Part shown: one piece after another, positions 21,297 to 29,959 of the stretch
How positions within the stretch are numbered: position 1 is the stretch's first letter
Layout: the number at the start of each line of letters is the position of its first letter
NCBI RefSeq assembly: GCF_004305975.1
Contig: NZ_BHZI01000019.1
Span: forward strand, 1-35,564
From: Streptomyces otsuchiensis
Lineage (GTDB): Bacteria > Actinomycetota > Actinomycetes > Streptomycetales > Streptomycetaceae
Reading direction: 5' to 3'
Length of the DNA stretch: 35,564 nt
The notes under the pieces: model-generated
What the model saw: the letters and a program-made list of their open reading frames with translations, nothing else
Told to the model about the DNA's origin: nothing
The model's database searches: none
Program-made: the position numbers and the translations under genes

Positions 21297-22634
21297 ATGA
21301 CGTTCCGTCGTCGTCCTCGCATCGTGATCGTCGGCGCCGGCTTCGCCGGCTACCAGTGCGCTCGGGCCCTCATCGACCGGGCCCGCGGCGCGGCCGAGAT
21401 CGTACTGATCAACCCCAACGACTACTTCCTCTACCTCCCTCTCCTGCCCGATGTGGCGGGCGGGGCACTGGAACCACGGCGGGCCACGGTGTCGCTCACC
21501 GGCACGCTGAGGGGCGTCCGGCTGGTCCTCGGCGAGGCGGACGGCCTCGACGTGAAGGGCCGCACCGTCAGCTACACGGACCCGGAGGGAACTCACGGAC
21601 GCATCGGCTACGACCGGTTGGTGCTCACCGTCGGCAGCGTCAACAAGCTCCTGCCCGTCCCGGGGATCGCCCAGCACGCGCACGGCTTCCGCGGTATGGG
21701 GGAGGCCCTCTACCTGCGTGACCACATCACCCGGCAGGTCGAGATGGCGGCCACGGCCGCGTCCGAGGCGGAGCGCCGGGCCCGCACCACATTCGTGGTG
21801 GTCGGCGCCGGCTACACCGGTACCGAGGTGACCGCCCAGGGGGTCCGGCTGACGGAGACCCTGCACCGCCGGGACGACACGCTGCGCCACGGGCCCAGCC
21901 CGCAGTGGCTGTTGGTCGACATCGCCGACCGGGTGCTTCCCGAACTCGATCCCCGGCTGTCCGCGACGGCGGACCGCGTCCTGCGCGGCAGGGGAGTCCG
22001 GGTCAGAACGGGCACCTCTATCAGTGAGGCCACGGCCGAGGGGGCGCGGCTCAGCGACGGGACGTTCGTGCCCACCCACACCCTGGTGTGGTGCGTCGGG
22101 GTCCGGCCGGACCCGTTCGTCGCCTCGTTGGGCCTGCCGACGGAGAAGGGGCGGCTGTGCGTGGAACCGACGCTGCGCGTGCCGGGGCACCCCGAGGTCT
22201 ACGCCTGCGGTGACGCCGCAGCCGTTCCGGACCTCACCCACCCGGGTGAGCTCACGGCGATGACCGCCCAGCACGCGCACCGGCAAGGCCGCCTCGCGGC
22301 AGCCAACATCGCCGCCTCCTTCGGGCACGGCACCGAACGCGACTACCGTCACCACGACCTGGGGTTCATGGTCGACCTCGGAGGCACGGACGCCGCCGCG
22401 AACCCGTTCGGGCTGCCCCTGGCGGGCCTCCCGGCCGCGGCTGTCACCCGTGCCTACCATCTGCTGTCGCTGCCGGGCAACCGCGCCCGTGTCGCGTCCG
22501 ACTGGGCGCTCGACGCGGTGCTGCCACGGCACGGCGTCCAGTTGGGTCTGGTGCCCTCCGGGGCGGTGCCGCTGGAGACCTCTTCCCCGACAGCAGCTCC
22601 CGGCGACCGCTCGCGGACGGTTCGCCGAGAGTGA
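21297..22634 (+). CDS. ndh: Type II NADH:quinone oxidoreductase (NDH-2)
   Basis: Single-subunit, non-proton-pumping FAD enzyme passing electrons from NADH to the membrane quinone pool. Two dinucleotide folds are visible: GAGFAG (13-18) for FAD and GAGYTG (170-175) for NADH. The second FAD motif YACGDAAAV is near residue 300, and the late AQHAHRQGR segment is typical of NDH-2. The N-terminal YFLYLPLLPDVAGG block (43-56) also fits NDH-2. The 445-aa protein has no clear transmembrane helix but a hydrophobic C-terminal part for peripheral membrane binding. GGAG lies just before ATG 21297. It is close to a formate dehydrogenase that also feeds quinones. Confidence 0.85.
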   Translation: MTFRRRPRIVIVGAGFAGYQCARALIDRARGAAEIVLINPNDYFLYLPLLPDVAGGALEPRRATVSLTGTLRGVRLVLGEADGLDVKGRTVSYTDPEGTHGRIGYDRLVLTVGSVNKLLPVPGIAQHAHGFRGMGEALYLRDHITRQVEMAATAASEAERRARTTFVVVGAGYTGTEVTAQGVRLTETLHRRDDTLRHGPSPQWLLVDIADRVLPELDPRLSATADRVLRGRGVRVRTGTSISEATAEGARLSDGTFVPTHTLVWCVGVRPDPFVASLGLPTEKGRLCVEPTLRVPGHPEVYACGDAAAVPDLTHPGELTAMTAQHAHRQGRLAAANIAASFGHGTERDYRHHDLGFMVDLGGTDAAANPFGLPLAGLPAAAVTRAYHLLSLPGNRARVASDWALDAVLPRHGVQLGLVPSGAVPLETSSPTAAPGDRSRTVRRE

Positions 22635-22647
22635 GGCCCGGGTGAGG

Positions 22648-22663
22648 GAGCCGCGGACGGCTC
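22648..22663 (+). terminator. Terminator-like hairpin after ndh
   Basis: GAGCCG (22648-22653), loop CGGA, CGGCTC (22658-22663): a perfect 6-bp stem with a stable tetraloop, 14 bases after the ndh stop. It separates ndh from mmsA, which has its own low-GC control region. Confidence 0.5.
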
Positions 22664-22777
22664 GGCCGCCCCTCCGCTGTGAGGGCTGCCTGGCGGACGA
22701 CGCTCGGGCTTCTGCGGCGTGCCCCATCCAACGCGCTTCCGCCGGCGACGAGCCCGCGCCGACAGCACGACGCCGGT

Positions 22778-22807
22778 TTGTGACAGTACATAGAGGTATT
22801 GAGTACC
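22778..22807 (+). promoter_or_regulatory. Low-GC control site upstream of mmsA
   Basis: A conspicuously A/T-richer stretch in a very GC-rich surrounding. AGTAC occurs twice as a direct repeat (22785-22789 and 22802-22806, 17 bases apart), and GGTA (22795-22798) with TACC (22804-22807) forms a small dyad. TTGTGA at 22778-22783 could serve as a -35 box, but I see no good -10 at proper spacing. Direct repeats spaced by about a helical turn or more are typical of MocR/GabR-type sites, and a MocR gene converges on this transcript. Binding is inferred. Confidence 0.4.
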
Positions 22808-22835
22808 GGGCAGCGCGGCGCCGAGGATGCCGGTC

Positions 22836-24308
22836 ATGACCACCCTCATCACGCACTGGATCTCGGGCCGGCCGACAGCCGGCACCTCGGAGCGCACGGT
22901 GCCCGTCCACGACCCCACGGCGGGGCGGGTGACCGGCGCGGTCGCACTCGCCTCCCCGGCCGATGTCGAGACCGCCGTGGCGGACTCCGCGCGGGCCGCC
23001 GCCGCGTGGCGCGGCAGTTCGCTGTCCCGGCGTGCGGGCGTCCTCTTCGCCTTCCGGGAGCTGCTGCACCGGCACACCGAGGAGCTGGCGGCCGTCATCA
23101 CCGCGGAGCACGGGAAGCTGCACGCCGACGCGGTCGGGGAGGTTCGGCGCGGTCTGGAGAACATCGAGTTCGCCACGGGCGTGCCGCATCTGCTCAAGGG
23201 CGACCACTCCACGCGCGCCGCGACCGGAGTGGACGTGCACAGCGTGCGCGAACCGCTCGGGGTGACCGTCGGGGTGACCCCGTTCAACTTCCCGGCCATG
23301 GTGCCGCTGTGGATGTGCGGCAACGCCATCGCGGCGGGCAACGCCTTTGTGCTCAAGCCGAGCGAGAAGGTGCCCTCGGCGGCCCTGCTGCTCGGCCGGC
23401 TGTGGCGCGAGGCGGGACTGCCCGACGGTGTCTTCAACGTGCTCCAGGGGGACGGCGGGACGGTGGGCGCCCTGCTGCGCCACCCGGAGGTGGCCGCCGT
23501 CAGCTTCGTCGGCTCCACCCCGGTCGCCCGGGAGGTCCACCGGACCGGCACCGACCACGGCAAGCGGGTGCAGGCGCTCGGCGGTGCCAAGAACCACGCC
23601 GTGGTGCTGCCGGACGCGGATCTGGGCGTGGCGGCCGACGCCATCGTCTCGGCCGCCTACGGCTCGGCGGGGGAGCGCTGCATGGCCCTGTCGGTGGCGG
23701 TCGCCGTCGGGGAGACCGCCGACCCGCTGGTGCGGGCGCTGGCCGAGCGGCTGCCGGCGGTGCGACTGGGCGTGGACATGGGGCCGCTGATCTCCCGCGA
23801 GCACCGGGACCGGGTCGCCGGCTACGTCGCCGCGGGCGCCGAGGAGGGGGCGACGGTCGTCGTGGACGGCCGCCACGACCCGGCTCCGGCGCCCGGCTTC
23901 TTCCTCGGGCCCTCGCTGCTGGACCGGGTGACACCGGAGATGGCCGTCTACCGGGACGAGATCTTCGGGCCGGTGCTCTGCGTGGTCCGGGTGGAGACCT
24001 TCGAGGAGGCGCTGGCACTGGTCAACGCCAACACCTACGGCAACGGCACCGCCGTCTTCACCCGGGACGGCGGCGCGGCGGCGCGGTTCACCGACGAGGT
24101 GCGGGTGGGCATGGTGGGCGTCAACGTCCCGGTCCCGGTCCCGGTCGGTTCGTACTCCTTCGGCGGGTGGAAGGCGTCGCTCTTCGGCGACGTGCACATG
24201 TACGGTCCGGAGGGCCTGGCCTTCTACACGCGTCCCAAGGTCGTCACCACGCGCTGGCCCGATCCGGCGACGTCCCAGGTGGACCTCGGCTTCCCGCAGA
24301 CGAGATGA
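22836..24308 (+). CDS. mmsA: Methylmalonate-/malonate-semialdehyde dehydrogenase (CoA-acylating)
   Basis: Aldehyde dehydrogenase family enzyme converting malonate semialdehyde to acetyl-CoA, or methylmalonate semialdehyde to propionyl-CoA, with CO2 release and NAD reduction. The catalytic nucleophile is Cys282 in GERCMA. The adjacent Arg281 and the Arg in EVRRGLENIEFA (104/105) match the pair known to hold the substrate carboxylate in MMSDHs and to distinguish them from other ALDHs. Cofactor-site GVTPFNFP is at 146-153 and KPSE at 174-177. At 490 aa it matches the family. ATG 22836 is preferred to 22827 because GAGG lies at 22823-22826. The stop overlaps an ATGA with the aminotransferase region, so the two are cotranscribed. 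Confidence 0.9.
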   Translation: MTTLITHWISGRPTAGTSERTVPVHDPTAGRVTGAVALASPADVETAVADSARAAAAWRGSSLSRRAGVLFAFRELLHRHTEELAAVITAEHGKLHADAVGEVRRGLENIEFATGVPHLLKGDHSTRAATGVDVHSVREPLGVTVGVTPFNFPAMVPLWMCGNAIAAGNAFVLKPSEKVPSAALLLGRLWREAGLPDGVFNVLQGDGGTVGALLRHPEVAAVSFVGSTPVAREVHRTGTDHGKRVQALGGAKNHAVVLPDADLGVAADAIVSAAYGSAGERCMALSVAVAVGETADPLVRALAERLPAVRLGVDMGPLISREHRDRVAGYVAAGAEEGATVVVDGRHDPAPAPGFFLGPSLLDRVTPEMAVYRDEIFGPVLCVVRVETFEEALALVNANTYGNGTAVFTRDGGAAARFTDEVRVGMVGVNVPVPVPVGSYSFGGWKASLFGDVHMYGPEGLAFYTRPKVVTTRWPDPATSQVDLGFPQTR

Positions 24309-24319
24309 GGAGTTCCACG

Positions 24320-25681
24320 ATGGCATCAACCGAGGGCGAGAGCCGCGAGGAGCGGGTGCGGCGGCTGGACCGGGAGCACGTCTTCCACTCCTGGTCGGCG
24401 CAGGGGCACATCGACCCGCTGCCGGTCGCGCGCGCGAGCGGATCGTACTTCTGGGACCATTCGGGGCGGCGCTACCTCGACTTCAGCTCCCAGCTGGTCA
24501 ACGTGAACATCGGCCACCAGCATCCGGCGGTGGTGGCCGCGATCCAGCAACAGGCCGCCGAACTGGCCACGCTGGCACCCGGGTTCGCGCACGAGGCGCG
24601 CGGGGAAGCGGCGCGGATGATCGCCGAGGTGGCGCCCGCCGGCCTGAACAAGGTGTTCTTCACCGGCGGCGGCGCCGAGGCGAACGAGAACGCCGTCCGG
24701 ATGGCCAGGCTGCACACCGGCCGCCCCAAGGTGCTGGCCGCCTACCGCAGTTACCACGGGTCGACAGCGGGTGCCATCGCCCTCACGGGCGACCCGCGCC
24801 GCTGGCCGTCGGAGCCCGGCGCGCCCGGAGTGGTGCACTACTGGGGGCCCTACCCCTACCGTTCGGCCTTCCACTCCTCCTCGCCGGAGGAGGAGTCAGC
24901 CCGGGCCCTCGCCCACCTCCGGCAGACCATCGAGGTCGAGGGCCCGCACACGGTCGCCGCGGTCCTGCTGGAACCCGTCGTGGGCACCAACGGCATCCTC
25001 GTGCCGCCCCCCGGATACCTGGCCGGAGTACGGGAACTGTGCGACGAGTTCGGCATCCTGCTGATCGCCGACGAGGTCATGTCCGGCTTCGGCCGCTGCG
25101 GCGAGTGGTTCGCGGTGGACGCCTGGAACGTCGCCCCCGACCTGATCACCTTCGCCAAGGGGGTGAACTCCGGCTATGTGCCGCTGGGGGGAGTGGTGAT
25201 CTCCGACGCGGTCGCCGACAGCTTCCGGGACCGCCCCTACCCGGGCGGGCTGACCTACTCCGGCCACCCGCTGGCCTGCGCCTCCGTCGTCGCCTCGATC
25301 ACCGTCTTCCGCGACGAGGAGCTGCTGGCGCGGGTGCGGCAGCTGGGCGCGGAGGTGATCGGCCCCGGACTGCGGCGGCTGGCCGAACGGCACCCCTCCG
25401 TCGGTGAGGTGCGCGGGCTGGGCGTCTTCTGGGCCGTCGAACTGGTCAGGAACCGCGCCACCCGGGAGCCGCTGGTCCCCTTCAACGCCTCGGGAGCGGC
25501 GGCGGAACCGATGGCCCGGTTCGCGGCGGCCTGCCGGGAGGCGGGCCTGTGGCCGTTCACCCACTTCAACCGCACCCATGTGGTGCCACCGTGCACCACC
25601 TCGCCCGAGGAGATCGAAGAAGGGCTGGCCATCCTCGACCGGGCCCTGGCCGTGGCGGACTCCTACACCGTCGCCGACTGA
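24320..25681 (+). CDS. Class III PLP omega-aminotransferase (beta-alanine/taurine:pyruvate-like)
   Basis: PLP-dependent aminotransferase moving the terminal amino group of an omega-amino acid or amine to pyruvate or 2-oxoglutarate. Schiff-base Lys280 lies in LITFAKG, Asp251 in IADEVMSGFGR contacts the PLP nitrogen, and GGGAEANENA (116-125) holds the phosphate. The protein is 453 aa. ATG 24320 is chosen over ATG 24305 because GAGGAG (24307-24312) lies seven bases upstream. Directly behind mmsA, it would supply the semialdehyde: beta-alanine gives malonate semialdehyde, the substrate of MmsA. Taurine- or GABA-type substrates remain possible. Its last 19 bases overlap the convergent MocR gene tail to tail. 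Confidence 0.85.
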   Translation: MASTEGESREERVRRLDREHVFHSWSAQGHIDPLPVARASGSYFWDHSGRRYLDFSSQLVNVNIGHQHPAVVAAIQQQAAELATLAPGFAHEARGEAARMIAEVAPAGLNKVFFTGGGAEANENAVRMARLHTGRPKVLAAYRSYHGSTAGAIALTGDPRRWPSEPGAPGVVHYWGPYPYRSAFHSSSPEEESARALAHLRQTIEVEGPHTVAAVLLEPVVGTNGILVPPPGYLAGVRELCDEFGILLIADEVMSGFGRCGEWFAVDAWNVAPDLITFAKGVNSGYVPLGGVVISDAVADSFRDRPYPGGLTYSGHPLACASVVASITVFRDEELLARVRQLGAEVIGPGLRRLAERHPSVGEVRGLGVFWAVELVRNRATREPLVPFNASGAAAEPMARFAAACREAGLWPFTHFNRTHVVPPCTTSPEEIEEGLAILDRALAVADSYTVAD

Positions 25682-27042
25682 GCGCCGGCGAAACCGGAAG
25701 CGGCGGCCAGCAGACCGGCCACCGGGCCGGGGTCCGCGACCAGCCCGGCGGTGATCCGCAGATGCGGAGCGCCGTCGGGCCGCAGGTGGAACGGTGCGCC
25801 GGGCGCGGCCACCACCCCTTCGGCGGCGAGCCGGGCCAGCGCCCGGGCCTCGTTCCTGACGGGCAGCCACAGCGTTATCCCGTCGGTGTGCGCCCGGCCG
25901 AGCGGCACACCGGCCGCCCGCAGCGCCTCCGCCAGCGCGTGGCGGCGCCCGGCATAGGTGGCCCTGGCCTCCGCCACCCGGGCGACGGCGACCTCGTCGG
26001 TGAGCAGGGAGGCCAGTACCCGCTGGAGCACCCGGCTGCTCCACCCCTGGCCCAGCTGGCGTCTGGCCTGGAGATCGCGCACCACGCCCGCCGGCGCGCT
26101 GAGCGCCGCCAGCCGCAGGTCAGGGCCGTGCGACTTGGAGAAGCTGCGGATGTGGACGGTGCGTTCCGGCAGCCACCTCGCGAGGCTGAGCGGCGGCGCC
26201 GTGGCCACCGCGCCCGCCGAGTCGTCCTCGACCACCAGGGCGCCGGAAGCCCGGACCAGTTCGGCGAGACGGGCCGCGCGACGCTCCGTCATCGACGTGC
26301 CCGTGGGGTTCTGTGCCCGGGGCTGGAGGAAGACCACAGCGGTCGGCCGGCGCAGCGCCTCGGCCAGCGACTCCGGCACCGGCCCCTCGGCGTCCAGGGG
26401 GACACCCGTCACCCGCACACCGTTCGCCGTCAGCAGGTCGGCCAGCGGGGGGAAACAGGGGTCCTCCAGCACCGCCCGGTCACCGGGACGCAGCAGGACC
26501 CGGGTGATCTGGTCCAGCGCGTCCATCGCGCCGTCGGTGACCATGACGTCGGGGTGCGGGCAGGGCCAGCCGCTCCGCAGCGCCGCCCGCAGTTCCGGGA
26601 GGACCGGTTCGTCCAGATAGCCGCCCCCGCCACCGGCGGTGGTCAGCCGGGAGAACGCGCGGCCGAGGTCGGGCAGCAGACGGGGGTCGGGGACGCCGGT
26701 CGACAGGTCCAGCGGCGAGCCGTCCGAGCCGCCCAGCGCCTGCCGGTAGCGCACCGGGCCGGGTTCGGCGGAGGCGGCGACCACCGTCCCGCCGCGCCCG
26801 TTGGTGCGGATGGCGCCGACGCCCCCGAGCAGCGACCAGGCGGCACTGACCGTGGTCGGAGAGAGCGCCAGCTCGCTCGCGACCTGCCGGATCGGCGGCA
26901 GCCGGGTGCCGGGCCCGAGCACACCGTCCCGCATGGCGTGGCGCACCGCGTGGGCCAGCCCGCGCGCGGTGCCGTGGTCCAGACGCTCCTCGATCGCGGT
27001 CAGCACACCACGGGTCAGTGGCTGAAGACGGTCCGGTGCCAC
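25663..27042 (-). CDS. MocR-type regulator (GntR winged helix plus aminotransferase-like domain)
   Basis: Transcription factor with an N-terminal GntR winged helix (about residues 26-90; RLPPIRQVASELALSPTTVS is the helix-turn-helix) joined to a class I aminotransferase-fold domain. PLP residues are kept: NPTG (245-248), Asp273/274 in VEDDS, and Lys303 in FSKSHG. It should therefore bind PLP and sense an amino compound, as GabR does for GABA and TauR for taurine. It most likely controls mmsA/aminotransferase and its own amine operon. GTG 27042 gives 459 aa, overlaps the upstream ALDH gene by 28 bases and has a weak GGGGCAGGG site. GTG 27006 is an alternative without a visible site. Confidence 0.85.
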   Translation of the reverse strand: MAPDRLQPLTRGVLTAIEERLDHGTARGLAHAVRHAMRDGVLGPGTRLPPIRQVASELALSPTTVSAAWSLLGGVGAIRTNGRGGTVVAASAEPGPVRYRQALGGSDGSPLDLSTGVPDPRLLPDLGRAFSRLTTAGGGGGYLDEPVLPELRAALRSGWPCPHPDVMVTDGAMDALDQITRVLLRPGDRAVLEDPCFPPLADLLTANGVRVTGVPLDAEGPVPESLAEALRRPTAVVFLQPRAQNPTGTSMTERRAARLAELVRASGALVVEDDSAGAVATAPPLSLARWLPERTVHIRSFSKSHGPDLRLAALSAPAGVVRDLQARRQLGQGWSSRVLQRVLASLLTDEVAVARVAEARATYAGRRHALAEALRAAGVPLGRAHTDGITLWLPVRNEARALARLAAEGVVAAPGAPFHLRPDGAPHLRITAGLVADPGPVAGLLAAASGFAGAQSATV

Positions 27043-28490
27043 GACTTGGCGCCCTGCCCCGTGAGGTCCTGCATGACGTGTTTGACGTTGGTGTACTCCT
27101 CCAGGGCGTAGCCCGACATGTCCTTGCCGAAGCCGGAGCGCCGGTAGCCGCCGTGCGGCATCTCGCTGACGATCGGGATGTGGTCGTTGACCCACACGCA
27201 GCCCGCCGCGATCCGGCGGGTGGCGTGCGCGGCCCGGTAGACGTCCCTGGTCCAGACCGACGCCGCCAGACCGTACGGGGTGTCGCCGGCCAGCCGCAGC
27301 GCCTCCTCGTCGGTGTCGAAGGGCTGCACCGTCAGCACCGGTCCGAACACCTCCTCACGGACGATCTCGCTGTCCGCGGGGGCGTCCACCACGAGGGTGG
27401 GCAGGTAGTAGGCGCCGCGCGCGAACTCCCCGCCGGGGGCCTCGCCGCCGGTGACGATCCGGGCGTAGCCCCGGGCCCGTTCCACCATGCCGGCAACGCG
27501 CTCCCGGTGGGCGAAGGAGACCAGCGAACCGAGGTCGGTCGCCTCCTCGGCGGGCGGGCCGATCCGCACCGACCGGTACAGGTCGGCGACGCCCGAGACG
27601 AACGCGTCGTAGCAGGAGCGGTGCACGATCGCCCGGGTCGCGGCGGTGCAGTCCTGGCCGCCGTTGATCAGACTGCCGGCGACGGCTCCGTGCACGGCGG
27701 CGGTGAGGTCCGCGTCGTCGAAGACCACGAAGGGGGCCTTGCCGCCGAGTTCGAGGTGGGTGCGCTTGGGCCCGGTGCGCGCGGCCTGGGCCATGACCCG
27801 CTGCCCCACGGCCGTCGAACCGGTGAACGACACCATCTCCACGTCCTGGTGCCCCACCAGCGCAGCGCCGGCGGACGGACCGGTCCCGGTGACCACGTTG
27901 ACCACGCCCGGCGGAACCCCTGCCTCGCCGAGCGCCTCCGCCAGCGCCAGAGAGGTCGTGGGGGTGATCTCGGCGGGCTTGAGGACCACCGTGTTGCCGG
28001 CTGCCAGTGCCGGCATCGTCTTCCATACCGCCATCTGCAACGGGTAGTTCCACGGGGCGATGGCACCGACCACCCCGATCGGCTCCCGCCGCACGGAGGA
28101 GGTGTGGCCGGCCGAGTACTCGGCGCTCGCCCTCCCCTCCAACTGCCGTGCGGCGCCCGAGAAGAACGCCACGTTGTCGATGGAGCCCGGCACGTCGAAC
28201 TCGCGGCTGAGCCGGATCGGCTTGCCGGTCTCGGCGGTCTCCGCCGCGGCCAGTTCCTCCGCGCGGGCCGACAGCAGCTCCGCGGCCCGGGCCAGCGCCC
28301 CGGACCGCTCCGCCGGGGTGGCGCCGGCCCACTCGGGGAACGCCCGGCGGGCGGCGCCGACCGCGCGGTCCACGTCGGCGGGGCCGGCCAGGGCGGGCTC
28401 CGCCCGCACGGTGCCGGTCGACGGGTCGACGATCCGGCCCGTCTCGGCCGAGGTGCCTCGCGTCCGGGCACCGTCGATGTACTGGTACAT
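27015..28490 (-). CDS. Aminobutyraldehyde-type aldehyde dehydrogenase
   Basis: NAD-dependent ALDH expected to oxidise an omega-aminoaldehyde (4-aminobutanal or 3-aminopropanal) to the amino acid. Catalytic Cys281 in GGQDCTAATR, Glu247 in LELGG, Asn148 in PWNYP and Lys171 in KPAE are all present. The GQDCTAATR signature is that of the PatD/Prr gamma-aminobutyraldehyde dehydrogenase group. The protein is 491 aa. ATG 28490 has GGAG eight bases upstream; the frame open to 29015 is a shadow of the neighbouring oxidoreductase gene. It lies downstream of an amine-oxidase-like gene and upstream of the MocR gene in the same operon, providing step two of amine breakdown. Confidence 0.88.
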   Translation of the reverse strand: MYQYIDGARTRGTSAETGRIVDPSTGTVRAEPALAGPADVDRAVGAARRAFPEWAGATPAERSGALARAAELLSARAEELAAAETAETGKPIRLSREFDVPGSIDNVAFFSGAARQLEGRASAEYSAGHTSSVRREPIGVVGAIAPWNYPLQMAVWKTMPALAAGNTVVLKPAEITPTTSLALAEALGEAGVPPGVVNVVTGTGPSAGAALVGHQDVEMVSFTGSTAVGQRVMAQAARTGPKRTHLELGGKAPFVVFDDADLTAAVHGAVAGSLINGGQDCTAATRAIVHRSCYDAFVSGVADLYRSVRIGPPAEEATDLGSLVSFAHRERVAGMVERARGYARIVTGGEAPGGEFARGAYYLPTLVVDAPADSEIVREEVFGPVLTVQPFDTDEEALRLAGDTPYGLAASVWTRDVYRAAHATRRIAAGCVWVNDHIPIVSEMPHGGYRRSGFGKDMSGYALEEYTNVKHVMQDLTGQGAKSWHRTVFSH

Positions 28491-28537
28491 GTCCGTGTCT
28501 CCAGGGAGGGGTGAGTCGCCCGCGTGTGCGCGGGGCG

Positions 28538-29959
28538 TCATGAGTCGAATCCCATGCCCAGCCGGTCCAGGGTGCGCAGCCACGGGCCGCGCCGTCCCTC
28601 GCTGGCGTCGGACCGGGCGATGGCCCGGCGGGTCAGCTGGATGCCCAGGTGCCGCACCGGTTCGGGCGGGAACGGCAGCGGTTTGCGCCGCACCATCGCC
28701 AGCCGGGTCAGCTCGGTGTTCCGGCCGTGCAGCAGGTCCAGCGTGACCCGTCCGCCGAACCTGCTGGCGGCGACGCCCAGCCCGGTGTACCCGGCGCAGT
28801 ACACCAGCCGGCCGCCGAACGCCTTGCCGTGCAGGGCGGTGAACCGGCTGGAGGTGTCGACGACACCACCCCAGGCGTGGGTGAAGCGGACTCCTTCGAG
28901 CTGCGGGAACGTCGCGAAGAAGTGCTCGCTGAGGGTCAGGAAGGTCTCCGGGCGCTGGTCGAGATGGTCGGCGACCTTCCCGCCGAAGTGGTGGATCGCG
29001 TCGTAGCCGCCCCACAGGATGCGGTTGTCCGAGGTCAAGCGGTAGTAGTGGAAGAGGTTTCCGGCGTCGGCCAGCGCCTGACGGTCCCGCCAGCCGATCC
29101 GGGCCAGTTGCTCCTCGCTGAGCGGTTCAGTGACCATGGCGTAGTCGTAGACCGGCGCCACGTAGGCGCGCAGCCGCCGCAGCGGACCCGGATAGGCGCC
29201 CGTTCCCCACGCGACCCTGGGGCTGAGCACCGAACCCCACGGGGTGTGCAGCCGCAGCGCCCCGCCGTCCGCGCGGGAACGCTCCACCCGGACCACCGGC
29301 GAGTGTTCGTGGAGCCGCACGCCCAGGCGTTCACAGGCGTCGCGCAGCCCCCAGGCCAGCTTCGCCGGATGGACCAGGGCGAAGTCCCGCGGACTCCAGA
29401 ACGCGCCCAGGTAGGTCGGCGAGTCCACCAGCGCCCGTATCTCGTCCCGGTCCAGGAAGGTCCGGTCCACCCCGACCGCGCGCGCCGCGGCCGAGCCCTC
29501 CCGCAGCAGGGGGAGATGCCAGGGCTCCGTCGCCACCCGCAGTTCGCCGGTACGCTCGAACTCGCAGTCGATCCGGTGCCGGGCGACGGTCTCCTCGATG
29601 GCGTCGAGGTTCTCCATGCCCAGTTCCTCAAGCCGGCGCATGTCGTCGGGCCAGCGCTCCAGTCCGTTGGCCAGACCGTGGGTGAGGCTGGCGGCGCAGA
29701 AGCCGCCGTTGCGCCCGGAGGCCGCGCCCCCGATGGTGCGGGCCTCCAGCAGCACGACGTCCAGGCCGGGGTTCTCCTCCTTGGCGAGGAGCGCGGTCCA
29801 CAGCCCGGTGTAGCCGCCGCCGACGACCGTCAGCTGGGCCCGGCCGTGGCCGGTCAGCCGCGGGTGGCCGCGGCGTACACCCCCGTGCCCGGGGAGCTCG
29901 GGGTCCAGCCAGTACGGCGTGGGGGAGGCGGCGGACAGCGCCTGCCTTGGCCAGCTCAT
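28538..29959 (-). CDS. DadA/PuuB-like FAD-dependent amine oxidoreductase
   Basis: A 473-aa flavoprotein of the D-amino-acid oxidase-like (DAO) superfamily. The FAD motif is GGGYTG (47-52), with a following acidic strand end (VVLLEART) and SGRNGGFCAASL (about 80-91), typical of the gamma-glutamylputrescine oxidase (PuuB) and OrdL-like group. The late YCAGYTGLGVAASRFGG block is the second FAD contact. It would oxidise an amine C-N bond to an imine, which hydrolyses to an aldehyde for the next enzyme. ATG 29959 overlaps the amidohydrolase stop by four bases (ATGA). The ribosome site is weak, consistent with coupled translation. The true substrate is unknown; no glutamylputrescine synthetase is in the window. 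Confidence 0.82.
   Translation of the reverse strand: MSWPRQALSAASPTPYWLDPELPGHGGVRRGHPRLTGHGRAQLTVVGGGYTGLWTALLAKEENPGLDVVLLEARTIGGAASGRNGGFCAASLTHGLANGLERWPDDMRRLEELGMENLDAIEETVARHRIDCEFERTGELRVATEPWHLPLLREGSAAARAVGVDRTFLDRDEIRALVDSPTYLGAFWSPRDFALVHPAKLAWGLRDACERLGVRLHEHSPVVRVERSRADGGALRLHTPWGSVLSPRVAWGTGAYPGPLRRLRAYVAPVYDYAMVTEPLSEEQLARIGWRDRQALADAGNLFHYYRLTSDNRILWGGYDAIHHFGGKVADHLDQRPETFLTLSEHFFATFPQLEGVRFTHAWGGVVDTSSRFTALHGKAFGGRLVYCAGYTGLGVAASRFGGRVTLDLLHGRNTELTRLAMVRRKPLPFPPEPVRHLGIQLTRRAIARSDASEGRRGPWLRTLDRLGMGFDS

Noticed and set aside
21285-24329. A 1014-codon minus-strand open frame antisense to ndh and mmsA
   Set aside because: High GC at third positions suppresses stops on the opposite strand. 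The translation is low-complexity, and both genes on the plus strand have complete catalytic motifs and ribosome sites.
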